A stretch of DNA of 64,000 nucleotides. It comes from Planctomycetota bacterium. GTDB taxonomy: Bacteria; Planctomycetota; UBA1135; UBA2386. Below, in pieces: positions 9,172 through 16,937 of the stretch (its first letter is position 1; each line of letters opens with the position of its first letter). The translations under genes were made by a program, and so were the position numbers. Where the stretch lies: positions 1,488,001 through 1,552,000 of the forward strand of contig JADJWQ010000001.1 in assembly GCA_016716265.1 (NCBI GenBank), given 5' to 3'. The notes under the pieces were generated by a model that saw only the letters and a program-made list of their open reading frames with translations, did not search any database and was not told the DNA's origin.

Positions 9172-10155
9172 TCACGTCCCGCGTGCGTGGTGCAAAGGAA
9201 CCCCCGCCGCGATCGCTTCCTCGAGCACGACGGTCACGGCCTCTTCACCGCCCCGCCGTGGGACTCCCGGCGCGCTGCTGCGCAGGCACGCTGCGAGGCG
9301 CTCGGGTGTGCCGAGATCCGACCATCCGCAGGGCGGAACCTCGAGCACGCGCAACCCCTGCACTCCGGAAGCCAGGATCGTCTGCGAGAAGTCCGCGTGC
9401 GGGAGCGCCTCGAATACCTCGTCGAGGCCCGCGGCGCGATGGCAACGGGCGGAGCGTGCCGCGGGCCGGAGCAGCCATACCAGCTCGGGGAGCCGCCGCT
9501 CGATCAACGCACGCAGCGTGCGTCCGAGTGCGGTCAGCACGAAGGTGTTCCACAGCGCCCCGGTCGCGTGCAGCGCCGCCGCCGCCGACTCCCCGGGCTT
9601 CTCGATGAACTGCGCGACCTCGCGCAGTCGGTCGCCGGGGCAGCCCGGGACGATCCAGCCGTAGCCGGGGTCCGCGGATCCCGCAGCCATGCCGAGCAGC
9701 GTCGTGCACGACGGCTCCATGTCGATCGCATCGAACGCGGACTCGATCGCCGCACCCATGACCGCTTCGTGCTCGACGTGATGGTCCGACGGCAGCACGA
9801 CGACCTGCGCGTCCGGATCGCGCTCGAGGATCAGCAGGAGCGGCAGCAGCAGGCCGACCGCCGTGCCACGATTGCAGGGCTGCTCGACGACGTTGTCGAT
9901 GGCGACGCGGCCTGCGCAATCGCGCACCCACGCGTTGCGGTGCGCCGCGACGACCGACACGAGCACGTGTTCCGATGGAACGCACCGCTCGGCGCGCTCG
10001 AGCGCAGACGCGAGCAGCGTCGGACCGCCGCGCCGGAGCGCACAGAACTGCTTGGGCACCGGCGTGCCCGAACGATCGCGCGTCAGCGAACGCAGGCGAG
10101 AGCCATCGCCACCCGCGAGCACGATCGCCCAACGTGACGAGAGGTTGGTGGACAT
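9172..10155 (-). CDS. Mannose-1-phosphate guanylyltransferase-like nucleotidyltransferase
   Basis: A 327-residue protein from the ATG at 10155; the longer open frame upstream lacks family sequence. Residues 11-37 contain the nucleotidyltransferase signature 'LAGGDGSRLRSLT' followed by 'PKQF', typical of GDP-mannose pyrophosphorylases. They are followed by 'NRGTAVG' (around 93-99), 'VLPSDHH' (around 118-124) and 'FIEKPG' (around 184-189), in the family's order. It would transfer GMP (or another NMP) from NTP to a hexose 1-phosphate, supplying activated sugar for surface polysaccharide or glycan. It lacks the C-terminal isomerase/cupin domain of bifunctional ManC proteins and matches the single-domain length. 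No glycan cluster flanks it. Confidence 0.85.
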   Translation of the reverse strand: MSTNLSSRWAIVLAGGDGSRLRSLTRDRSGTPVPKQFCALRRGGPTLLASALERAERCVPSEHVLVSVVAAHRNAWVRDCAGRVAIDNVVEQPCNRGTAVGLLLPLLLILERDPDAQVVVLPSDHHVEHEAVMGAAIESAFDAIDMEPSCTTLLGMAAGSADPGYGWIVPGCPGDRLREVAQFIEKPGESAAAALHATGALWNTFVLTALGRTLRALIERRLPELVWLLRPAARSARCHRAAGLDEVFEALPHADFSQTILASGVQGLRVLEVPPCGWSDLGTPERLAACLRSSAPGVPRRGGEEAVTVVLEEAIAAGVPLHHARGT

Positions 10156-10548
10156 GAGAACCCCGTGGGCTCGCGCCCGGGTGGTCGCGCGAGCCACGGA
10201 CACCACGACGGGGGTCCGGAGCGGCGCTCCAGGTCCGGGCGACGAGGGCATCGTACGCAGCGACGACCGACCCCGGAGAGCCCCCCTCGCCGGACCAGGC
10301 TGCCGAGCCCCACCGTCCAGGTGACCGGACCGGAACGTCGGCTGCCGAAGCGCAGAAGCGGCTGCCGAAACGCCGTGGAGATGCACAACCGCCGGGGCCG
10401 CTCTGGTCGCGCCTCGGCGTGACCTCGCGGTCACGCGGGCTGCGGGGCGGCGCGGTCACGACGCCCGGTCGCGCGAGCGTCGGACTCGGACTCGACCGGC
10501 AAGTCGGCGCGGCGGCGACCGTTCACCGTCGCGCGATCAGCGCGCGAG
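10156..10548. other. Intergenic region without a credible gene
   Basis: 393 bp between two minus-strand genes. All open frames here are GC-driven shadows with low-complexity Arg/Ala/Gly composition. The only structure noticed is an imperfect direct repeat of 'CGGCTGCCGAAGCG' at 10339 and 10359 (20 bp period, one mismatch). The leader and promoter of the nucleotidyltransferase gene should lie at the low-coordinate end. Confidence 0.5.
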
Positions 10549-10986
10549 TCACGGCACGACCATGTACACGCCGTTGCTCGGGAAGTAGGCGACACCTCCC
10601 GGCGCGTCGAGGTCGACTTCGAGGAACTGCACGCGCGCATAGCCGCTGAACGAGCTCGACAGTGCGTGGCTCCACGTGTAGCGACCGGTCGCGTCGAGAC
10701 GGTGCTGCTGCGTGAAGTACAGCTGGGTGAGCAGCAGGCAGCTCGTGCCCGGCAGCGGCGTGGCGGTCTCGTCGATGCCGACGACGAGCAGGACCCGGGC
10801 GCGCGGAGTGCCGTTGCTCACGGTGAACGCGAAGCGCTGCGTACCGCCATTCGGGACGACCTCACCGGACAGGACGGGGCCGCAGCTGGTCCCGTAGGGC
10901 GTCACGGTGGGGCCCTGTGCCACGGCAGTGCCGCAGACCAGCGACAGGACGGTGCCCGCGAGGAGCAGACGAAGGTGATGCATCAT
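10549..10986 (-). CDS. Small secreted protein, tandem paralogue A
   Basis: A 145-residue protein with tandem Met codons at its start (10986 and 10983) and a signal peptide ('LLLAGTVLSLVCGTAVAQ'). The mature part opens with 'YGTSCGP', has 'NGTPRARVLLVVG' in the middle, a second Cys in 'TSCLLL' and the ending 'FPSNGVYMVVP'. It is about two-thirds identical by eye to the next gene (11097-11534), same length throughout, so the pair is a recent tandem duplication. The pattern G..C, LL..G, LP...C.L, SNG resembles the C-terminal domain on larger secreted proteins in this window, here as a stand-alone unit. Function unknown; probably a small extracellular beta domain with one disulfide. Confidence 0.75.
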   Translation of the reverse strand: MMHHLRLLLAGTVLSLVCGTAVAQGPTVTPYGTSCGPVLSGEVVPNGGTQRFAFTVSNGTPRARVLLVVGIDETATPLPGTSCLLLTQLYFTQQHRLDATGRYTWSHALSSSFSGYARVQFLEVDLDAPGGVAYFPSNGVYMVVP

Positions 10987-11096
10987 GGAGAATCCGATCG
11001 CGCCATTGCTCGGCGCAAAGTGGAACGTGGAGTCGGGGATGGGATGGGAACCGGGACGTGCATGCGCCGACCACCAGACACGGTCGGCGCAAACCG

Positions 11097-11534
11097 TCAT
11101 GGGACGATCATGTGCACGCCGTTGCTCGGGTAGAACGCGAGCCCACCGGGCGCGTTGAAGTCGACCTCGATGAACTGGATGCGCGCGTAGCCGCTGAAGG
11201 TGCTGGCCAGCGCATGGCTCCAGGTGAACGAGCCGCTGGCGTCCAGCAGATGCTGCTGCGAGAACGCGATCTCGGTCAGCAGGAAGCAGCTCGTGTAGGG
11301 GAGCGGCAGCGCGAGCTCGTTGACACCGACGATCAGCAGCACGCGACCACCGGGAGTGCCGTTGGTGACGGTGAACGCGAATCGCAGCGTGTTGCCGTTC
11401 GGCGTCACCTGGCCCGTGAGCACGGGACCGCAGCCCTGGCCGTACGGAATGACGGCGGGAGCCTGGGCGGCGACACCGCAGGTGAGCACGGAGAGAACGA
11501 TGGCCGCGAAGGCCAGACGGAGAGGTTGGAGCAT
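11097..11534 (-). CDS. Small secreted protein, tandem paralogue B
   Basis: A 145-residue protein starting at the ATG at 11534, with signal peptide 'LRLAFAAIVLSVLTCGVAAQ'. Its mature sequence parallels the downstream paralogue residue by residue: 'YGQGCGPVLTG', 'FAFTVTNGTPGGRVLLIVG', 'TSCFLLTEIAFSQQHLLD', 'FSGYARIQFIEVDFNAPGG', 'FYPSNGVHMIVP'. The stop codon is 110 bp before the paralogue's start, on the same strand, so the two are probably cotranscribed with B first. The two Cys of the mature protein are conserved in both copies. Function unknown. Confidence 0.75.
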   Translation of the reverse strand: MLQPLRLAFAAIVLSVLTCGVAAQAPAVIPYGQGCGPVLTGQVTPNGNTLRFAFTVTNGTPGGRVLLIVGVNELALPLPYTSCFLLTEIAFSQQHLLDASGSFTWSHALASTFSGYARIQFIEVDFNAPGGLAFYPSNGVHMIVP

Positions 11535-11752
11535 GGGGAGGACGGTCGATCGTGCGACCGTGAGTGGATCTTCCCGAGACAGGCGTCGGAGGCGTCTCCG
11601 AACTCTACCACCGGTCGTCCGCCTTGCCACGCCGCGCGCCAGCGACACAGGTCCCACCGTGGGACGGCCCCCCATCCACGCGCACGAATACACCCATGCG
11701 CACGAGCGCCACCCGACATACGCAGCCCGGCAAATGGCGTATCCTCCCGGCC

Positions 11753-13507
11753 ATGCTTCACACACTGGTGCTCGTCGTCGCACTGTCGCTCGCTACCGTC
11801 ACTCCGGCGGCGACGCAGGGTGTCGGCAAGGACGCCCGACCGACCCTGTGGGTCGCCTTCCATTGCCAGGGCAACCCCGGCCTGGCGACCGACGGGCTGA
11901 GCCGGTTCCACGCCGCCCTCGACGCCGGCGCCACCTGGCTCGCGTGTGACGTCAGCGAACTCACGGACGGGACACTCGTGGTCGCGACCGGGACCGACGG
12001 GTCCACTGCCAGGGCGCCGAGCCCACCGGCACCGACGCTCGACGAGGTGTTCCACCTGCTGTCCGCGCACGAATCCGCACGTCTCGCGATTCGCGCCGAG
12101 CGGCCGGTGCTCGATCGCGCGTTGCAGCGCGCGGTCGAGCGCGGGACGGGAGCACGTTGCGGGGCGGTCGTCCACGAGCGCGCTCGCGTGGACGTCGCGC
12201 GCGAACGGCTCGGCCGCGATGCCGCCATCTGGTGGACGGTCGAGCGGGACGCGGACGTGGATGGAGTCCTCGCGGAAGCCGCGGCAGCGGGCGCCACCCT
12301 ATTGATGCTGCATCCCGACGACGCCACCCGCACGCGCATCGTCGCCGTCCACACCGCAGGATTGCGCGTCGGCGTGATCGCACCACCGGATCGCGACCGC
12401 ACCGCCGAGCTCATTGCATTCGGCGCCGACACGTTGCTCACCGACCGGCCGGCCGAGGCGCGTGAGCTCGCCGAGCGCCAGCAGCGCTTCAGCGCGCGAG
12501 TTGCCGAGCTGTGCGACGCGCACGAGCTGGCGAGCCTCGCGGTCGGAGTCGTGCACGGCGATCGCCTCGTGCTCGCCGCGGTCACCGGCGAAGCGCGGCC
12601 GGGCGAGCCGGCGACGCTGGAGACCGCCTACCGCGCCGGCTCGGTGACGAAGACCCTGACGGCTGCATTGCTCGCCACACTCGCCGCGGACGGCACGGTC
12701 GCGCTCGACGACCACCTGTCGCGCTGGCTGCCCGAGGCCGAGCTACCCGACGGCGGTGAAGCGATCACGCTCGAGCAGCTCGCCACGCACACGTCGGGGT
12801 TGCCCCGGATGCCGCCGCGCCTGCGCCCCGGGCCACGCGAGCCCTACGGGTCGCCCGACGCCGCGGCGCTGCTCGCGTGCCTGGTCGACACGAACCTCGA
12901 CAACCCACCCGGTGTGAGCGTCGCCTACTCGAACTACGGCGTCGCGCTCCTCGGCCTCGCGCTGACGCGCGCGGCGCACGCGAACGACTTCGCGACGCTC
13001 GCTGAGTACCGGCTGCTGCGCCCGCTCGGGATGACGGCTGCGTGGGTCGGCGACCCCATCGAGGACGATCCACGCACCGCGCGCGGCGAGCTCGGCGCGC
13101 GCCGCGGCCAGCCTGCCTACCCGTGGCAGCTCGGCTCGTTCGCGCCGGCCGGTGGGCTCGTGGCGACGCTCCCCGACCTCGGGCGCTGGGTGTCGGCACA
13201 GCTCGCCGCCGAGCGCGGCGAGGATCCCGCTGGACTCGGCGCGCCATTGCGAGCCACCCATGTGCCGCGTCACGACGTGGCCCCTGGCCGGACGATCGGC
13301 CTCGGCTGGTTCCGCGTCGAGGCGACGGACGACCGCCCGCTGCTGGTCTGGCACAATGGCGCGGTCGGGGGCTTCCGCGCGCAGGTCGAGTTCGAGCCCG
13401 CCCGCGACCGCGGGCTGATCGCATTGACGAACCGTGGCTTCGCCCCCGACTCCGACCCTCCGGCCGCGATCCTCGCGGCGGTGCGCCGCCTGCTGGACGA
13501 ACGATGA
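11753..13507 (+). CDS. Exported fusion: GDPD-like domain plus beta-lactamase-family serine hydrolase
   Basis: A 584-residue protein from the ATG at 11753, which opens a signal peptide ending near 'TPAATQG'. Residues 30-245 resemble a glycerophosphodiester phosphodiesterase TIM barrel ('FHAALDAGATWLACDVSEL' followed by 'DGTLVVATG'). However, the usual AHRG/PENT start, the ElD acidic pair and the following HD are largely replaced, so this half is probably not a normal phosphodiesterase. Residues 255-584 are a class C beta-lactamase/penicillin-binding fold with its catalytic residues present: S297-V-T-K300, Y392-S-N394 and H534-N-G536. Likely activities are esterase, peptidase or transpeptidase-like in the periplasm. 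The stop overlaps the next start (ATGA), so translation of the two is coupled. Confidence 0.8.
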   Translation: MLHTLVLVVALSLATVTPAATQGVGKDARPTLWVAFHCQGNPGLATDGLSRFHAALDAGATWLACDVSELTDGTLVVATGTDGSTARAPSPPAPTLDEVFHLLSAHESARLAIRAERPVLDRALQRAVERGTGARCGAVVHERARVDVARERLGRDAAIWWTVERDADVDGVLAEAAAAGATLLMLHPDDATRTRIVAVHTAGLRVGVIAPPDRDRTAELIAFGADTLLTDRPAEARELAERQQRFSARVAELCDAHELASLAVGVVHGDRLVLAAVTGEARPGEPATLETAYRAGSVTKTLTAALLATLAADGTVALDDHLSRWLPEAELPDGGEAITLEQLATHTSGLPRMPPRLRPGPREPYGSPDAAALLACLVDTNLDNPPGVSVAYSNYGVALLGLALTRAAHANDFATLAEYRLLRPLGMTAAWVGDPIEDDPRTARGELGARRGQPAYPWQLGSFAPAGGLVATLPDLGRWVSAQLAAERGEDPAGLGAPLRATHVPRHDVAPGRTIGLGWFRVEATDDRPLLVWHNGAVGGFRAQVEFEPARDRGLIALTNRGFAPDSDPPAAILAAVRRLLDER

Positions 13508-14766
13508 CGCTCCACGCCTACCCGAACGAGCTCGCGACCTTCGTCGCGGCGCGCTGGCCCGACGAGGCCGAGCCGCTGCCGGCGCCGAACCTGCTGCTGG
13601 AGCTGCTTTCGACCTGCTACCAGGCCAGCCTGCTGCGCGAGGAGGACCGCCCGGTGCAGTTCCGGTTGCTCCTGGGTCCGGCCGGTGCATTGACCGCCGA
13701 CGCCGGCCCCCCGACCGGGCTACACCGCCTCGAGCTCACTCGGCACCGCTCGCTGCACCCCGAGGAGCTGCGCCGGCTGTCACCCGCCGCGGACTTCGAC
13801 CGCGCGCTGATCGGCGCCGACATCGACGAGGACGAGGAGCTGTTCATCTGGGGCCTCGCGCAGTCCGGGACGCGCTGGCTGCACGAGACGGAGGGTGGCC
13901 GCGACAAGCCGCCCCCGCTGCCCAGCTGGCTGGTGGTGCAGGTGCGCGGCCCCGGTCACCTGACCGTCGCCTGCGGCGACGAGGTGCTCGGGACGCTGCG
14001 CGAGGGCGTGATCACACCACCGCGCATCGACGTGTTCCGCTCGCAGTGGCTGCTCGAGATGTTCGCGGACGTCCGCGGCGAAGTCGCGCGCGTGCATCGC
14101 GACGCGCGGAGGGCCGATCCGGCGACGTGGTCGAACCTCGACCCGGAGTTCGTCCGGACGCTCGCGCAGAACGTGCTGCGCCGCTGCCTCAGCGTGATGC
14201 GTGCGCGACGCCACGGTGCGACGATGCTGTTCCTGCCTCCGCACACCGACGCCGAGCTGCTCGGCTCGTCGCTCGGCGTGCGCTACGAGTTCGAGGACGC
14301 CGCGCCGCGGCGGCGCTTCCGCGAGCTCCTGCAGACGGTGATGCGCGAGCTGGCGCGGGGCGGTCACGACGCGGCGAACAGCGTCGGCTGGGCGGACTAC
14401 ATCGACTCCGAGAGCCGGGCTCTCGCGCAGCTCGACGAGGCGCTGTTCGAGATCGGCCACCTGTTCGCATCGCTATCGGCGGTCGACGGTGCGCTGGTGC
14501 TCGACCGCCGTTTCGAGATCCGCGGCTTCGGGGCGTTCGTGTCGGGCGAGCTGCCGGAGATCGTCCAGATCGAGCTGGCGCTCGACGTCGAGGGCGAGCG
14601 GACGCGCTCCGAGCGGGTGCTCAATGTCGGCACCCGCCATCGCGCCGTCTACCGCGTGTGCGCCGCGCACCCGGGTGTGCTGGGCATCGTGGTGTCGCAG
14701 GACGGCAACGTGCGGTTCGTCACGTCCCGCGCCGGCGACGTCGTCTGCTGGGACCAGGACACCTGA
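13504..14766 (+). CDS. DisA_N/DACNV-like protein (diadenylate-cyclase-related sensor)
   Basis: A 420-residue protein whose ATG overlaps the upstream stop. The C-terminal part (about 310-420) resembles the diadenylate cyclase (DAC) domain. It keeps both signature motifs: D328-G-A330 ('VDGALVLDRRFEIRGFGAF') and R378-H-R380 ('NVGTRHRAVYR'), and ends 'GIVVSQDGNVRFV'. In true DAC enzymes these motifs bind ATP to make c-di-AMP. A related family called DACNV is described as a probable sensor domain, and the 50-residue spacing here fits that divergent group better than DisA or CdaA. The N-terminal 300 residues are mixed alpha/beta with no recognised domain and no signal peptide, so it is probably cytoplasmic, unlike its coupled partner. 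Activity is uncertain. Confidence 0.7.
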   Translation: MTLHAYPNELATFVAARWPDEAEPLPAPNLLLELLSTCYQASLLREEDRPVQFRLLLGPAGALTADAGPPTGLHRLELTRHRSLHPEELRRLSPAADFDRALIGADIDEDEELFIWGLAQSGTRWLHETEGGRDKPPPLPSWLVVQVRGPGHLTVACGDEVLGTLREGVITPPRIDVFRSQWLLEMFADVRGEVARVHRDARRADPATWSNLDPEFVRTLAQNVLRRCLSVMRARRHGATMLFLPPHTDAELLGSSLGVRYEFEDAAPRRRFRELLQTVMRELARGGHDAANSVGWADYIDSESRALAQLDEALFEIGHLFASLSAVDGALVLDRRFEIRGFGAFVSGELPEIVQIELALDVEGERTRSERVLNVGTRHRAVYRVCAAHPGVLGIVVSQDGNVRFVTSRAGDVVCWDQDT

Positions 14767-14785
14767 CTCGCCATCGCGACGCCGC

Positions 14786-16243
14786 TCACCGCTCTGGGAC
14801 GAGCGGCAGCAGCTCGGCTCCCGCCGGCAGCTCGCGAACCGCGAACCGGAATACCATGTGCTCGACGCGGCCGGCCGCGTGCAGGTAGCGGTGGCGCAGG
14901 ACGACGCCGTCGAAGGCCGCGTCGCACGTCGCGACGAGCTCGAACCACACCCGGCGCAGCTCACCTTCGCGACCCAGCAGCCGTACCTGGCCCCCGATGC
15001 GATCCCCCGCACGCCAGCAGCTCGCGTCGAGAACCTGCGGATCGGCTGTGCGCAGTCGCAGCTCCGCGCCGGCGACGTCGATCTGCACCGGGCTTCCGCC
15101 GAGTTCGACCGGCAGCGCGCCGCCGTAGTGGACGACGTCGGCGACGGCGGGCTCACCGGGCTCCTCCTCGACGAGCTCCTCCTCCTGCCAGGTCTCGTCC
15201 TCGACGGCCTCGCCGAATCGATCCCGGCGCAGTGCGCGATGCAGCTCCGCGACCTCGGTCGCCAGCGCGCGGTTGGTGAACGCAAACGCCATCGCACCGC
15301 CCTCCCGATACAGAAGCGCCACGCCGGTCACCCCGGGCACGCCCAGTTCGAGCTCGAGCACGGCGCGCCCCGCGACCTCCGACTCGGCCCACTCGTGGAA
15401 CGGATCCGCGAGGCTCTCCACACGTTGCGCCGCCGACGCTCCGGCGAGACCGCAGAGCAATGCCGCGACGTCGCGCGCGGTCCCCGCCGCACCGCCCGCG
15501 GCCGGCACCTCGGCCCGCCACCGCGCCAATGGCGCGCCGCTGCGATCGAAGCGGGCGATGCTCAGCGCTTCGAGCTCCGGATCGGCGGCCCGCACCGAGT
15601 GGGCTCCGAGCTCGCGGGCGGCCCTCCGCAGCAGCTCCGACCAGGTGGCACCGGAGGCCTGCTCCAGTGCGCGCTGCAACAACGCCGGCGGCAGCATCGA
15701 GTCGGGCTGTGCACCGCCGCCGACACCGGCCGGCGGCAGGAACGCGTGGACCGCGAGGATGTCCTGCAAGGACCGCGGCACCTCACCGTCGCAGACGAAG
15801 CGCACGAACTGCGGTGGACCGCCGGCGACGCCCGGACGCACCGAGCCCCAGCCCGCCCCCGCGAGCGCCTCCGGCAATCCTGGCACCGCGGCTCCGATCG
15901 GCGCGCTCCAGTCGAAGCGACCGGCGGCGGCCGCGGAGTCGAGCGCGGCCCGCAGCAGGACGCGCGTCAGCAGGCCGAGCGGCACGAGCGTCGCCTCGGT
16001 GAACGGCACCTCCGGGTCGGGACGCGCGACGCCGGCGGTCCCGAGGAACGCGATCCCGTCCCGGTCGACCCAGATGGCGAGGAACGCCTGGCGCGGGCGG
16101 TCGATCGCGAGGTCGTGCAGCAGCCGGCGCGCCGTCGGGAACGGCTCGGTGCCGGTCTGCGCGACGATCCCCGCGGCGGTGGCGGCGACCACGCCGCCGA
16201 CGACAACGGCGCGCCGGAGCGGCGACAGCGAGGGCTCGGGCAT
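14786..16243 (-). CDS. Beta-lactamase-fold protein, probably catalytically dead, membrane-anchored
   Basis: A 485-residue protein with an uncleaved-type N-terminal hydrophobic segment ('AVVVGGVVAATAAGIVAQ'). Residues 40-330 follow the layout of serine beta-lactamase/CubicO proteins. At the position of the usual SxxK helix ('IGSVTKxFTAAAVLxL') it reads 'VPLGLLTRVLLRAALDS', so both Ser and Lys are missing. A later 'RDVAALLCGLAGAS' matches the common 'xDLAxxxxALLxG' helix. The C-terminal 120 residues form an extra beta-rich domain after an acidic stretch ('EEELVEEEPGEPAVADV'). It is convergent with the DAC-like gene and lies 70 bp downstream of nnrE on the same strand. Likely a binding or structural relative rather than an enzyme; fold assignment is moderate. 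Confidence 0.6.
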   Translation of the reverse strand: MPEPSLSPLRRAVVVGGVVAATAAGIVAQTGTEPFPTARRLLHDLAIDRPRQAFLAIWVDRDGIAFLGTAGVARPDPEVPFTEATLVPLGLLTRVLLRAALDSAAAAGRFDWSAPIGAAVPGLPEALAGAGWGSVRPGVAGGPPQFVRFVCDGEVPRSLQDILAVHAFLPPAGVGGGAQPDSMLPPALLQRALEQASGATWSELLRRAARELGAHSVRAADPELEALSIARFDRSGAPLARWRAEVPAAGGAAGTARDVAALLCGLAGASAAQRVESLADPFHEWAESEVAGRAVLELELGVPGVTGVALLYREGGAMAFAFTNRALATEVAELHRALRRDRFGEAVEDETWQEEELVEEEPGEPAVADVVHYGGALPVELGGSPVQIDVAGAELRLRTADPQVLDASCWRAGDRIGGQVRLLGREGELRRVWFELVATCDAAFDGVVLRHRYLHAAGRVEHMVFRFAVRELPAGAELLPLVPER

Positions 16244-16313
16244 CGGGGTCCTGGCAACGCCGAGGCGGGTCCGACCGTTCGGAGCCTGGGCGACTTTCCG
16301 CGCACGGTGCGCG

Positions 16314-16937
16314 TCACGCGCGCGTCGGGATGCCGAGCGGCACGACGACGAGCCGGCCGACGAACGGCGCGGCCGCGGGCGCGACGAGGCCGTGCTTCGC
16401 GGCGGCGAACGTCGCGGTCACGTCAGCGCGCACGCACGCCGGCCCGAGTGGCACGCCGCGGTCGCCGTCGAGCCCGCTCGGCACGTCGACGGCGAGCCGC
16501 GGGCCATCCGCGGCGTTCAGCGCCGCGATCCAGTCCGCGGCGCGCCCCTCGATCGCGCGCACGAGGCCGGTGCCGAACAGCGCGTCGATCCACACGGCAC
16601 CCGGCTCGGCGCTCGGCGTCGCCCCGCCGGGCGCGACCGCCCAGCCGGCGGCGCGGAGGATGGACAGCTGCAGCGCGGCGTCGGGACACCGCTGCGGGTC
16701 CGGCTCGGCCAGCAGGTGGATCGCGCAGCGCTCCGGTCCGAGGTGACGGGCGGCGGCGAGGCCATCGCCACCGTTGTTGCCCGGTCCGCACAGGATCACG
16801 AAGCGCTCGCCGAGCTCCGCGGCGAGCGTCGCGACGCCGCGCGACGCGTTCTCCATCAGCAGGATCGACGGCATGCCGAGCCGCTCGACCGCGTCGCGGT
16901 CGAGCGCGCGCGCCTCGGCCACGGAGATCGTCTTCAT
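16314..16937 (-). CDS. nnrE: NAD(P)H-hydrate epimerase
   Basis: A 207-residue protein, the length of a stand-alone YjeF N-terminal domain. It interconverts R and S forms of hydrated, damaged NAD(P)H so that an ADP/ATP-dependent dehydratase can repair them. Key features are the N-terminal 'MKTISVAEARALDRDAVE' helix, 'LMENASRG', the nucleotide/K+-binding 'GPGNNGGDG' at residues 51-59, and 'VDVPSGLDGDRG' with its conserved Asp. The fused dehydratase (NnrD) domain found in many bacteria is absent and must be elsewhere if present. The start ATG overlaps the recG stop (ATGA), so it is coupled to recG. The longer open frame upstream is recG antisense-frame noise. Confidence 0.9.
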   Translation of the reverse strand: MKTISVAEARALDRDAVERLGMPSILLMENASRGVATLAAELGERFVILCGPGNNGGDGLAAARHLGPERCAIHLLAEPDPQRCPDAALQLSILRAAGWAVAPGGATPSAEPGAVWIDALFGTGLVRAIEGRAADWIAALNAADGPRLAVDVPSGLDGDRGVPLGPACVRADVTATFAAAKHGLVAPAAAPFVGRLVVVPLGIPTRA

